From Sepioteuthis lessoniana (Eukaryota; Mollusca; Cephalopoda; Myopsida; Loliginidae), in NCBI GenBank assembly GCA_963585895.1, contig CAUZXS010005791.1:1004673-1068672 (forward strand): 64,000 bases of DNA. Reading direction: 5' to 3'. Positions 1 through 11,141 of the stretch are shown piece after piece. Position 1 is the first letter of the stretch; each line of letters starts with the position of its first letter. A program made the translations under genes and the position numbers. The notes below the pieces were generated by a model. That model was not told where the DNA came from. It made no database searches and saw nothing but the letters and a program-made list of their open reading frames with translations.

Positions 1-1060
1 GGAGTTACGTCAATGGAAGAAGCCCTGTCCATCCTTAAGCAGAATAAGGAGGCCGCCTCCCAGACATCTTATACTAAGGCACCAGCAGCCAAGCTTTCCC
101 CGTTCAATCTTGAAATCATCCCCTAGCAATTTGGAAAATTCCGAATTGATTGTGAATTTTTTGCTTAGATGACAAACATGCCAAGATCTTAGGCCAATAT
201 TCATCTGTACAATTGCACTAACAAAGACGTTCAAAATGCTATAGTCAACACCCACTTTAAATTTTTCTCCACTGATCAGACAAGCTATTAGAGATGATAA
301 AAGCATTGTTCCTACAGAGCTCAAACTCCATCGTCCATTGCCTCACTTTTGCCTCGATGTCACCGGGGGAAAATGAACCAATACAGAATTACCTCGTTCA
401 CTTCAAAGTTATGGCCTTTGACTGCAATTTTGTATGTTCCTTGTGTGGGGATGACCTGTCTGACATTAAGTCCAACTCATCAGGGAAACTGTAAATGACA
501 CACTCCAAGTAGACCTTTTGGCCAAGACATAAACATTTAAATCCATCAAACAGAATGTCTGTCATGCTAAAGCATTGCAAGGCCAGACCGCAATGAGCAA
601 CACCTCAGATAGAACTATTGCTTGGATGTCAATGTATTGCAGACAGAACCGTACTCCATAAGCCAACAAATGTTCTTACCAGCACCTATTCTAACTACGA
701 AAATAGCGAATCAAACCTCGTGAGGCTTGTGCGTCTTGGGAACAAGCTCCCACCAACTCAAATATCTAGCATGGAGTCAAACATGCAGCAATTGTGGGAA
801 ACATAACCATCTTCTGAGAGAAGGACAAGCCAAAAAAAAACATCATCGAGCTGTCATAAAAATCCTTGAAACTAATGAAGTCCTCGTGGACACGCTCATC
901 ACTCACATCAGATTCAACCAAACAATGGTTGCATATACATCCGAAAGCGCAAACCAGGTATGGAAATAGACGCATATGTAATCCCATTCTCAACCAGCCA
1001 GATCCCAGACAGGCTAAGAACATACCGAGTGACCACGGCATTAAAATGATGATCTTTCCT
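1..1060 (+). pseudogene. Decayed Ty3/gypsy gag (copy 1)
   Basis: Scattered gag-like segments are readable in different plus-strand frames. A capsid-like stretch around 200-480 has phrases such as MSPGENEPIQNYLVHFK, and a zinc-knuckle-like stretch lies at about 778-830 (C-x2-C-x4-H, with the last cysteine replaced by glycine). Frames shift and stop every few dozen codons, so nothing can be translated as a unit. The identification rests on the matching pol remnant downstream and on the parallel copy at 24,440-26,850, which keeps a complete C-C-H-C knuckle in the equivalent place. The left end is cut by the window. Gypsy gag normally encodes the capsid and nucleocapsid that package element RNA in cytoplasmic particles. 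Family assignment is fairly sure; boundaries are not. Confidence 0.6.
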
Positions 1061-1138
1061 GGCAGTGGGGCCTATATATGTCTTGGAGTACTTAAGCATC
1101 TTGTGAATATGGGTTCGCAATGAACCTTTTCCTATCAA

Positions 1139-1853
1139 GGAAAATCGTTCGAGCTGTTGGGGGCTTCACACTCGTATGTCAGAGTTGGGTACCGGTGAAA
1201 TTCATAATTCTGTGAAAAACAACTAAATAGGCTGTAATCGGTTAGTTAGTTGGGAGACTACGTTTATCCAAAATTGCCAAGCAGTTGATCCAGGAAGGCT
1301 GCTATTTTGTTTGAAAATAAATGCTCTTTTTGTGTTATGGGACTGGCTTAGTTTTGCACAATTTCCGTTTTTCCTCACGTACACGTCACGACAGAGAAAA
1401 TAACTTACTTTGCTTCGAAGCGCACTGCCCAAATTACCAAATTAGCTACTTTATATGCAATGAAGATGGGCACAAATTTGCATAGGCGCTACCACAATCA
1501 CGCCACAAATGAGTCAAAACGAGACCACAAACTATAAATTCGCCTTTTAATCGCGGTCGCGAGCTTTCTTGGAAATTTGACGCCCCAAACAGATGCGTTT
1601 TGCAGGAGGTAAGTCATCCCGTTCATTAAACAGGCCCTTTACATATGCAAAAAAATTAGCAACTTTTTTTAACGAAGCAGTCTGCATTGACGTAGGAATA
1701 TTGCCTGAAGACTTCCCAAACCCTGCAGTATTGTCAATCCATGCGAATATCGCAATGCAGTATTTCCCCTTGACAGGCATACAACAAGAATTAAGCATGA
1801 CAAGTGTGGAGATCAATTGCTAAGTCGCCCCTAAAAAAACTCCTTTTCCCCCT
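1139..1853. other. Unassigned spacer inside gypsy copy 1
   Basis: This stretch separates the gag/protease end from the reverse-transcriptase start of gypsy copy 1. I see no conserved pol motif and no clean terminal repeats. It could be a later insertion or simply decayed protease sequence. Confidence 0.35.
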
Positions 1854-3760
1854 ATGGAAGAAAACATTGACAGTCTCAAGGATTGCCTCTGGGAGCATTT
1901 CGCCAAAACAGTGTTTAAAAACAGTGGTGTATTCCTATCCATGTCTGGCCCCATCACCCACATTCACCTTAAAGATGGACCAGTCTCTAAAGCCAGACAT
2001 AACCCAATTCCTGTGCCTTTCCACTTCAAAGAATGATTGAAGCAGGCTCTTTGGGAAGATGTGAAAAAGAGGATCATAACCCCAGTACCAGTTGGCATGC
2101 CCACTGATTGGTGTACCCTGATTGTCATAACTAACAAAAAAATGGTAAACCATGAAGGAACATTCATAGTGCAAACAGGAGACACACCATATTTGTTCAC
2201 TGTTCTAGTTGTCACTGCAAGTGCCATTTCAAAAAAGAAAACAGTTTTAGATGCTATCAATGGGTATCATTCTGTCCCTTTAGACAAAGAATTCCAGCTG
2301 TTTACCACCTTCATCACGGAATGGGGGAGATTCATATACTTCAACATTTCAAACAAGTCGACTTAGTTTCGTATAGCATCGTAACATTTGACAAAGATCG
2401 AGTGACCTACCCTTGCCAAGAATGGGCTTCCTACTACTGTAGAAGCATTGTTCATGCACTACAGAAGGCCCCAGTCTGCTGTCCTCTGGGCTAGCACCAG
2501 ATATTTGCCGGCAGATTTTGCATTGATGCTGAACATATATATGCACCAACTGAAGATGAGGCAGCAGCGATTGCATGGGCATTGGAAAAAGGCCACATGT
2601 TTATCATGGGTTGCTATAAACTCATAGCGGTTACAGATCACAAACCACTGAAAGGGTTATTTGGCGACAGAGATCTCAGCAAAATTCAAAATTCCCGATT
2701 ATTTAGATTAAAGGAAAAAAACAGAAGATACTAATTCACCATCCAGTACTGCCCTAGAAAGTAGCGCAAAACCTCTGATGCCGTTTCCCATAACCCAGTG
2801 GCCCTCCTCAATGTATTTCCTGCTGAACCCTCTCAGTCAGACATACTAGAATCCGATGACATGAATAACTGGGTTGAATCAACAGCCCTAATAGTAACAT
2901 TTAGAGCCAGCGATCACCTTGCCAGACTTCATTTGTGCGGCTGGACACAGCAATCCACAGTACAAGAAATGAATAGATACAGTACAGAAAATATCTCCAA
3001 AGACACACAGCCTCATTGCACCTGAAGTCCACAAAATTTTGGGAGGTGAGGGACCGCCTCAGTACTAACAATAGCTTAGTGCTTTCAGGTCGAATGATTA
3101 TTATTCCCACCTCTCAACATGTAAAAGTATTTCACTGCCAGCATTCCACACACCAGAGTGAAGTTGGCATGAAAGCCCATACCAAGGAACCTGTGTGTTG
3201 GCCCGGAATGAATGTCTCAATCTGCAAATTTGAACCAATTGTACAGTATGATTGAATATCACCCTATGCCGAGCACTTTGATACCATCTCCTTATTGGCC
3301 ATTACCGGGGATCGTTAGGGACCTCTTCCATGTTGGAGACCATGGATACCTAGCATGCGCTGGTAGATTAACGGGATGGTTTATTCTGTACCATTTGAGT
3401 CACGGACAGGCTAATGCCTCAAGATTATCTTAATTTGTTGAGATATATTCCAGACCTGTGGCACCCCTGAGGAACTCAGCAGTGATAGTTGACTACCCTT
3501 ATTATTATTATCTGCCATCTAGCATCGATCCAACGGTCAGGCAGAGCTTGTCATCAAGACGACTAAAAGAATAGTGAATGACAACACTGGAGCATAAGGA
3601 TCTTTCGATAATGACCAGACAGCAAAAGCTATTCTGCAATACAGAAACATGCCTATCCAGAATATCAGGCTATCCCCTGCACAACTACTACTCCTCTGCA
3701 GGCTACGTGACTTCATACTATCCCAACCCACACTTTACAAATTGCATGCAAAATGGATAA
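1854..3760 (+). pseudogene. Decayed Ty3/gypsy pol (copy 1): RT, RNase H, integrase
   Basis: Pol domains appear in the normal order but in broken frames. The N-terminal reverse-transcriptase segment lies at about 1,940-2,360 (NPIPVPFHFKE, then ITPVPVGMPTDWCT, then FTTFITEWGRF). The RNase H segment is at about 2,510-2,760 (EDEAAAIAWALEKG, AVTDHKPLKGLF). An HHCC-like integrase head is near 3,110-3,230 (VFHCQHSTHQ), and integrase core remnants run to about 3,760, including an SNGQAE-like stretch near 3,530. The YxDD core between RT and RNase H is missing or unrecognisable. Gypsy pol copies the element RNA and integrates the cDNA; this copy cannot. It is homologous, domain by domain, to 25,550-26,850. 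Confidence 0.75.
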
Positions 3761-3780
3761 CAGCTGTTCAAAACCGCGAG

Positions 3781-5789
3781 ATAAGCCCGTCTTGATGCAA
3801 TGGCTGCTTGATAGAGTGGTATAACCCCACAGGGCATACCCTATGCCCACTTTGAAAGAGATAAATAGTCTCAATACAACATCCGAGGACCCGTCAAAAG
3901 GACATAACTGGCTGAGTTATTGAAACTCTCCCGAACCATCAATAACAGATCAGGATTGATGGGTCAGGTAGAATCACCTTGTGAAATCGCGGATTCCTCA
4001 GAAAGCTTGAATCACCCGCAATTCCAGTTCTCATTCCTAGTGCTATACCCAAACCTCATAACTAACACCTGGGGGTTACTATGAACCCAATACACCAGTG
4101 CCGCAAACCATGGAGAGTAGAATAAGATTGTACAGAGACCCACCATCAAATAACATTGATCAGTTCCCTAAACTGATGCCCATGAAATCTGCTTGGGCAT
4201 TATCAGATTACTTTTGCATAATCAGTCAAGCCTGAAGAAACTCATTCCCTCTCAAAGACTATTATGCATGTATATTGGGGACAAGGAGAAATAGAATTAC
4301 AGTAACTCTTACCAGCCTTGGGGTTTGTAGCGGGAGCGAAAGGCAGAGTGAACCACCAGCTGTCATTAATCATTAATATCATTGATAAGAATGGCCGTCC
4401 TTGTTGCTCAGAGACCATGTTCGTGTATTTTCTATGCATAAGAGGATGACCAGCGCAAACACCTATGGTAGCTAAACGAAAGTGATTTCACGTGTTGATA
4501 AAGAAGAAACAACAACGAAGCTGATTATGTATGTTGATTAACAGAGACTTTTTTCTTAATAATTCGACTCAGTGTCTCAACTAGTGTCCAGTTCGCAGGC
4601 ACTAATTGGGCTATAACCTTATACAAACCCCATGCTATTATTGAACAATTAGAGCTGGATATTAATACACTAATATATCTACTTTGAGACTAGCAGCCAA
4701 TTAGAATTCACAGAATGGGATTGCCCCTGTATGCATAATGAAACATTCCAATCTGCTATGAAACAACTCTCTTCCTTCTGGGACTTTAGTTTCTATAATT
4801 GCATGTTTCTTGAAGTGGGTTTGTATTTTAAAATAATAATAATAATTATAATAATTTGCTTATTGTATCAGATTTCTTATTTGTGTTTCCAGTCTAATTT
4901 CCCATTCAAGTTTTGAATTTCTGTTTGTGTTCTTTAGGGGAACCCTGGTTTTTTCACAGACTAATTAAGCTCCTGTATTGATTAGTTTGTTTGATTTCGT
5001 GATGTTGTTTGAGACATGTGTTAATGATTCGTTTATTCTTTCCATTTCTCCCTTGACTTTTCCAGTCTTGGTTCCTGAGAGATGATAATGTGGTCTACTT
5101 TTCACACATAATTTTTTTCAAAATCTCTACATTCCTTTTTTCTTCTTATGTTTGCGTGTGTGGTGTTTCGATTACTATTACTTGGCATTCTGATTTGGTT
5201 GGAGGATTCTTGTTTTTCTGTATTGGTTATTGTATTAGGGCCTAGTTGATGTGTTTCTCTATTTATTTGTTGGTGCATTTCTGATATTTCAAGGGCAAAA
5301 AATCAACTTTGCTTTATTATCATCTTAGCTTGGTCAGTGAGTATTTGGCTTGTTATCTTGGATCTATCAAATTCTTCCTAGATGTCTACCATTCTTTCTT
5401 ATATACTCACTTTGCATAGGGTTGCTTCTAAAATAGCTTCGAAATACAAGTTTGTTGTCTTCTCAAGTCCATTTTCTATGTTGATGTCTCTGAGGTTGCT
5501 TAGATTGTCGTTTGCGAACCTGGAAAAAGAACACCAAATATTTGCAGGGTGCTGACTATTAAGAGAGCACCTGCCGATCATGAACCCAGACTTGTTTTCT
5601 GGGTCCCACGCTGAATTATGTTTAAATTTGTCCTGTTTTTCATGTGCAGTATATTGTGGCTAAACCAGACCCAGGGATGTTTTTTTGTAGCAGAAAGAAA
5701 TAATTTCAAATTTATTTTCTGGCGCAGGAATTATTTTAGCCTTTGAAGTTTTGATTTATATTTTCGAATAAGGAGGATAATTTATGCTA
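3781..5789. other. AT-rich sequence without recognisable genes
   Basis: No coding signal is convincing. A short (AAT)n tract lies at about 4,830-4,853. The piece at 4,240-4,440 is more GC-balanced and could be an LTR remnant of gypsy copy 1, but I cannot pair it with a second copy in the window. Confidence 0.4.
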
Positions 5790-6140
5790 TTCTACTCAGA
5801 TGACTTTCCCGGGTAGTATAAAAGGCCACGCAAACGCTTTCTCCCCCTCTTCCTCATTCATTCTAGCAGCAGAACAGACCAACATCAACATGAGGAAAGC
5901 GCATTCAATTTTTGGACCTTTGTTTTCTCTAGATCATTCCTTTATCATTTATTCATTCCTTCTTGACCAACTGGTTCTCAAAGCTTCAAGTTGGATGCTT
6001 TATTCTTGCTCTAACATCTGCAACTGTTTTCTTCCCTTTGTACGACTCACAGTACAGGGTTCTCTCTCCAGCTGACATTAAAGTTTTTGGAACTCATCAA
6101 TATCCTCGTCCACTCATTTGTTTTACTCCTTTCTTAATGT
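5790..6140 (+). promoter_or_regulatory. TATA-containing promoter-like segment (possible solo LTR)
   Basis: A strong TATA box (GTATAAAAGGCC) sits at about 5,816-5,827. It is followed by a C/T-rich initiator-like stretch, a short non-coding stretch and a small inverted repeat near 6,148-6,170 (CAAGACAA...TTGTCTTG). There is no long reading frame behind it. This arrangement resembles the U3-R region of an LTR, but no partner copy is in the window. Function is inferred from the TATA element only. Confidence 0.35.
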
Positions 6141-6170
6141 AACAGGGCAAGACAACCAATTTGTCTTGTT

Positions 6171-6829
6171 ACCAAATTTTATCTACGCTCCTGACAGATA
6201 TGAGCAGGTTCTCTTACAGTTAGAGACCTCTTAAGCAGGTACCCAAAAGTTAAAAAGGGAAAATTTGGAACTTTATTAAGTATTTAACTTAGTTAAAGTC
6301 CACAGTGGGGCTACTTTTTTAAATTTTTTTTACAGTATATCAGATGAATAAATCCCAAGCAATTAGCAGGTATTCCTATACCATGATTTTGTCTGATTTC
6401 AACTGAATCTTGTTACTGATAAAATTAAATTGTATTTTTCCCCTCTTTCATTTTGACTATTTATTCATTGCTTATATACGGATTCAAATGATTTTGTTAA
6501 TATCTTAAATTTACATTAACTACCTTATATATTCAAAGACCAACAGTACAGAATTTCAAAAGAAATTCAAAAATAAAATCATAAACCATGAAATTCCATG
6601 AAATTTTATAGTATAACAAGACTAGGGTGAATATTTACCAACCTTATAGTCTTTTGAAAATCACAGATAATGCAGCACAGATTTTTTTTTTTTTGCTTTC
6701 TTATGGATCATCAGCCTCGTCAAGAGTGGAAATTCCATCTGGGGTTGGGTGTTTTTATTTTTTGTTTTTGTTTTTTTATAATGTTATAAAGTTAGTCACT
6801 TGACTTTATAGAATATTACATTTACGACA
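6171..6829. other. AT-rich sequence, nothing recognised
   Basis: AT-rich sequence with A and T homopolymers. I see no gene, paired repeat or RNA signature here. Confidence 0.4.
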
Positions 6830-6839
6830 CTCCCGATTC

Positions 6840-7818
6840 AACTCAATGCTTAGCATTAAGATCGAGGAAAAACGCGAGAATATGTTGAAATGAAAAGAGA
6901 AAAACGAAACAATTTGAACAACACGATACAACACGAGGAAATAAACCAGAAAGTACCGGCGAAAGAAGGAAGACTAAAAAGATACCAACATTGGATAAAA
7001 CAATACAGACACAACAGGACATTCTAAAACAGCAAAAGAAAATTCTACCTGCAAGTAGGAGGAGAATGTGTAAAGATATACCAACAATTGGAGGTAAAAT
7101 ATGAGAACGGAGAGATCAACAGAAAAGCTGAACGGATAAACAACATAGAAAAAGAGTTGCAAAGACTCGAACGTCGATTCACTTAGAGCAACATTCAAAA
7201 AGTGCCTAATTGGAAAACTCCGGACCATGATGGCCTACATAGATACTGGTTTAAAAATTCCTTCCCGGCCATGACATACTGGCTATCGAAATTAATAGAT
7301 GCTTTAAAACGCAGATATACCCAAATGGATGACTAAAGGAAAGACCAACCTGATCAAAAATGACCCCAAATAAGGACCCCCCCCAAAAAAAAAAATTATT
7401 GGCCCACAACGTGCCTACCTAAAATATGAAAAATACTAATGCCACAAATTCGAGAGAAGATTTACTAATAATTAATAAACTGCTGATTATTCCCCAGAAA
7501 GGATGCTGTAAGAGAACCAGGGGTACAGAAGAGCTACTTTACACTGATCAACATATCCTCAATGAGAGTAAAACAAGATGGAAAAATGTAGTTATGGTGT
7601 GGATTGACTATAAAAAGTCATACGATATAGTCCCACAAAGCTGGATAATTGACAGTTTTAAACTGTACAAGATATCAGAAAAAGTCATAAAGTTTATCGA
7701 GGATACCATGGTAAACTGGAGAGTGGAACTGACAATAGGAAGAAAAAGCTTAACTGAAGTGAAAATTCAGAGAAGGATCTTCCTGGAAGATGCACTATCA
7801 CCATTACTATTTGTGACA
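6840..7818 (+). pseudogene. R2-like LINE, 5' half of RT ORF (disrupted)
   Basis: Plus-strand reading gives a lysine/arginine-rich linker, then NWKTPDHDGLHRYWF-like sequence at about 7,210-7,250 and an uninterrupted piece at 7,426-7,854 with the RT motifs VWIDYKKSYDIVPQSWI and RRIFLEDALSPLLFV. These correspond to RT motifs from the early DHDG region through DYKKAYD to GDALSPLLF (here EDALSPLLF). The ORF stops abruptly at 7,818, where an LTR-like repeat begins. The matching downstream half resumes at 14,554 with MMPLNHIL and then YMDDIKLF. Together the two halves describe one LINE of the type with a C-terminal restriction-like endonuclease. Several stops lie upstream of 7,426, so the element was dead or has decayed since. 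Confidence 0.75.
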
Positions 7819-8014
7819 GTGTATACGATTACCTATCTCTCCTATGGACCGTAAAAGAATGGTTGCATCCATCATATTAATCAGCTGTCAGACAGACGGC
7901 GTGTCAATATGTATAAGAATTCCTTATCGAATAAATATACTATTACCAAGTATTTGACTTCCTTCTTATTCACTATTATTACATATCTCCTACTTCTCTT
8001 TGTGTTGGTAATTG
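7819..8014 (+). repeat. LTR-like direct repeat, upstream copy
   Basis: About 195 bp beginning TGTATACGATTACC and running to TTGGTAATTG. It matches 14,341-14,535 at high identity over its whole length, in the same orientation. It interrupts the R2-like LINE. It is read as the 5' LTR of an inserted LTR retrotransposon whose interior was later filled with other elements. Confidence 0.7.
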
Positions 8015-8030
8015 TAATATTATGGCTCTA

Positions 8031-8186
8031 TGATAGTACATTAGGAATAAAATAGAAGCAAATATGATGTGTGCGTAGCCATGTTGGCTATCTCGTTTAT
8101 TATTCTAAACTGAGGGGATGGAAGTACCTATATATTATCTTTATTTTCTGAGGGTGCATCTATGGGTGATAACTCATTCTATGACA
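8031..8186 (-). repeat. Probable 3' LTR of the minus-strand gypsy element
   Basis: On the minus strand a purine-rich tract (8,201-8,187, GGGGAAAAAGAGGGA) is followed directly by TGTCATAG and, about 156 bp on, by CTATCA. This is the expected polypurine tract plus TG...CA layout downstream of a gypsy pol gene. No matching 5' LTR was found, because the element is truncated near 10,980. Confidence 0.5.
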
Positions 8187-8289
8187 TCCCTCTTTTTCCC
8201 CAAAACAACAAAAATAAGTAATACATCAAAGAACCACGACATATTTATAGACGTAGCCTGATGGTTCGATTAGGAACTGTTCTCATCAT

Positions 8290-9330
8290 AATTGAACTTT
8301 CTAGGTGGTCTTATTACACGACCGGATCTGGATGTTTTTGGAGTTCCATGATGAGTGTAAGGTGTCTTGTGGGGTGTATCTAGAAACAGGTCTGCCCTTG
8401 GTTGTGGCGGTGCTAGTTTGTTTCATGGGTGAATGGTTTGTGGTTGTACCCACTGTTGATTCTCCATTGGATTCTGGGAATATCACGGGTGTGGATATAG
8501 ATGCCTCAAGGTTCAGCGTTGCTGCGGACTTATTTTCCCTCACATGCTTGCAGTTTCTGCAAAGCGGCTTTCTGGATGAAGTCTGCACTATATATGATCT
8601 GGGTTCAACACATTTCTGTGTAATACCTTCCGGGGACCATTTACTTGAATCCGGATCATATACTCGAACACGTTGCCCTTCTAGTATGTTTGAGAGGTCT
8701 CGGATGTGCTGGTCATGTTGAGACTTTTAGCATGACTGCCTTTGATACAGGCGGGTTGCTATTTTCCTTTTTGGCTTGCATTTTTGGGGCACTTTACTGA
8801 TCAGTTTCCCACAAGTTTTCGGTTGTACAGAAGTTCACCAGATGATGGAATTACATGATCGATAGGAGTGGACCGTAAGCATAGCAACACCATATCTAAA
8901 TTGCAGTTACTTGAAGCAGCCTTTTGCATAGCAGATTTTATGGCTTGTACACAGCGCTCTGCTAGACCATTTGATTGAGGGTATTTTGGAGATGATGTGT
9001 AGTGTTCGAATCCCCATTCCCTTGAAAATTGCTTGAACAGGGTAGAACTATAGTGAGGACCGTTGTCACTGATCAATCTCTCCAGGATTTCCTGTTCTCC
9101 GAAGATCTGCTTGGTGAGGTTGATTATCTCTTGGCTGCTTAGGTCCTTCAATTTTCTCACTAGGTAATAGTAGTCAACCACCAGCATGTAAAGCGATCTG
9201 CCAAACTGAAACAAATCCGTGGCTACTATTTGCCATGGTCTCACTGATATTTCATGCGGTTTTAAGGATTCTGCACCTTGGGCTTTCTGTTGTTCTTCAC
9301 AGATAACACATCCTTGAATTTTTCCATTCC
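8290..9330 (-). pseudogene. Ty3/gypsy integrase and C-terminal tail
   Basis: The clean segment 9,244-8,801 encodes an integrase core with the DD35E triad: ATDLF, SDNGPHYSS, and 35 residues after the second aspartate the glutamate in SNGLAER. Upstream, at 9,250-9,340, lies a damaged zinc-binding head. Downstream, 8,640-8,290 holds the basic tail and a frame-shifted RSGRVIRPPRKF-like terminus typical of this gypsy lineage. Integrase joins element cDNA to host DNA in the nucleus. The core triad is intact but the gene as a whole has stops and frameshifts, so it is not functional as a polyprotein. The LTR follows at once. Confidence 0.85.
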
Positions 9331-9376
9331 TTGATGTTCATAATGGATTTTTTGTAATATTTCTGTCTACATCGCT

Positions 9377-10640
9377 TTAGGTATAATTATCCTTCATTAG
9401 GATACCATTTTCAATGGCCAGCTCGTCCCGATATGACCAGTATAGCTGCAAGTTTTGGCTAATTTCTCTGAATGTGATGGTTTCCCTAAGTTCGCAAAGT
9501 ATGGGGTCAGCTTTTGTTGCCTGATGTATTTGTGTCAAATTTTCTGTGGAAAATTGAACAAAATCCACTCTTACATTGAGGTTTATCTCTTCTTTGGTTT
9601 TCTTGTTTGGTAACCGGGAGAATCCGTCTGCCGGGGTCATCTCTTTGCCTGGACGATAGATGATGCTCAGGTCATATTCTTGTAGGCGTAGCAACATACG
9701 TTGCAAACGACGTGGAGCTGCAATTAAATTCTTTGCGCTGATCATTTCTAATGGCTTGTGATCGCTTTCCGCTTGGAATTTACATCCATATAAGTATGTC
9801 CTGAATCGCTCACAGCCAAAAACGACAGCTAGAAGCTCTCGCTCTATGTTTGCATATCTTTGTTCCGTTCCTGTAAGTGTTCTGGAAGACAGCTTGCGTA
9901 CTAGCTCCTCCATTGTGTGAGTCTTATAATGGCATCTCATGATCGCTCGGTTCAGATCCTTTGGGTCTAGACATAGGCGAAGTTTTCCATTCTTCTTTCG
10001 AATGTATACTATGCTATTAACCCATTCGGTAGGCTGGCTAACTTTTCTAATAATGCCTTGGGATTCCATGGTCTTCAATTCCTCTTCGATCTCATCCCTC
10101 AGATGTATGGGATATTTCCTGGGTGCATGGGTTATTGGGTGATGATCGGGCTTTAGGACTATGTGATAGTCACTTTTGAAGTGTCCTATGCGATCGAACT
10201 GATTTGGGTAGGAGTTTGTTAAAACTCGACGATAGAGTTAATTGGACCTTTGTCTTCTTCAATTGTGCAGTGGAGGTTTATTAGCTCCAAGTTTCTGAGT
10301 GAGGGTAGTCCTATTATTGTGGGTCCCTCTGTTGTCACAACGAAAAATTTATGTATGGTCCAGTTACCTTTATGTGCTCACTGAACCATGCTGCACTATG
10401 CTTAAGCCATTGTATGTAGTTAGTATTGTGAGCTTCTTTTTTGTAGAACCTGGGATCGGCTGTCCTAGGTTTTCTACCTTGTCTGGAAACATCCTACGGA
10501 AGGTTCGTAGGGAAAGCGTATTACCTTCTGTACCTGTGTCCACTTTTGCCTTTAATGTATGGGTGCCTGGTCTATCAGGAAGCCTTATTTACAGTTCTGT
10601 GAAGATTTCGGTCCGATTGTCTCTTTGCTGCTGAACTGCA
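9377..10640 (-). pseudogene. Ty3/gypsy protease, RT (core deleted) and RNase H
   Basis: Reading the minus strand from 10,640, a retropepsin-like AKVDTGTEGNTLSL stretch lies at about 10,550-10,510 with the catalytic DTG. After frameshifts comes HAPRKYPIHLRDEIEEEL and then a 233-codon open stretch (10,078-9,377). That stretch starts with the RT fingers (QPTEWVNSIVYIRKKNGKLRLCLDPKDLN) region, reaches RCHYKTHTMEELVRKLSS, and jumps in frame to the RNase H region (RTLTGTEQRYANIERELLAV, SDHKPLE). The RT palm with its YxDD-type site is absent, so about 250 residues were lost without breaking the frame. The RNase H and linker region (YRPGKEMTPADGFSRLPNK) is well preserved. Confidence 0.85.
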
Positions 10641-10660
10641 TCAAACGTCAACTGTTCGAA

Positions 10661-10975
10661 CTATTTGTATAACTTGCTGGGCTCTCTTGTGTCTGAGTTC
10701 ATCGCGCAGATTTGATTGTTGCACTTTTTATTCTGAATCTTATGCAGTTGTTTAGGATTGTGTGTCGTACGTGCTTGGGCGAATCTTTTCTTGTTTTCAT
10801 TTTTCTTGGTGCACATCTTTGCCCAATCATTCTTTTTTCCACAAGCCGAACATATGGTACCCCAGGCTGTGTATTTTCCTTTCTGATTGCCGTGTGTGTT
10901 TCCATATCGTTTACAGTGACTCTGTTTTATTGTCTCCTGACTATCTCCTCCCTGAATTTCGGCCATTTGCTTCAT
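10661..10975 (-). pseudogene. Ty3/gypsy gag C-terminal fragment with altered zinc knuckle
   Basis: A 104-codon open fragment contains CSACGKKNDWAKMC, a nucleocapsid zinc knuckle of C-x2-C-x4-x-x4-C form in which the expected histidine is aspartate. It is preceded by a basic stretch and followed by a second K-rich region, as in gag of the neighbouring pol. Nucleocapsid knuckles bind element RNA during packaging; losing the histidine should abolish zinc binding. The fragment lies upstream of the protease in the same orientation, so it is the gag end of the same element. The rest of gag and the 5' LTR are missing beyond about 10,980. Confidence 0.7.
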
Positions 10976-11141
10976 ATGATTAAGGGACGCTTCATGCGTT
11001 CGACCACTCTTGAAGCGTCAGCTCTATGCCTTTGGATAGTGAAAACTTCTGTTATTCAGGGTGTCTCGTACCGGTAATAACCTGTTCTATGAGCCGTTCT
11101 TCAGTTTCCTGGTTGTCTCTAAAGGAAAATTTAAAATGTGC

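Noticed and set aside
1547-1823. Overlapping open frames on both strands in the gypsy copy 1 spacer
   Set aside because: No motif on either strand; overlapping frames of this size occur by chance.
8305-8721. 138-codon plus-strand open frame
   Set aside because: It is antisense to the gypsy integrase tail and has no independent support.
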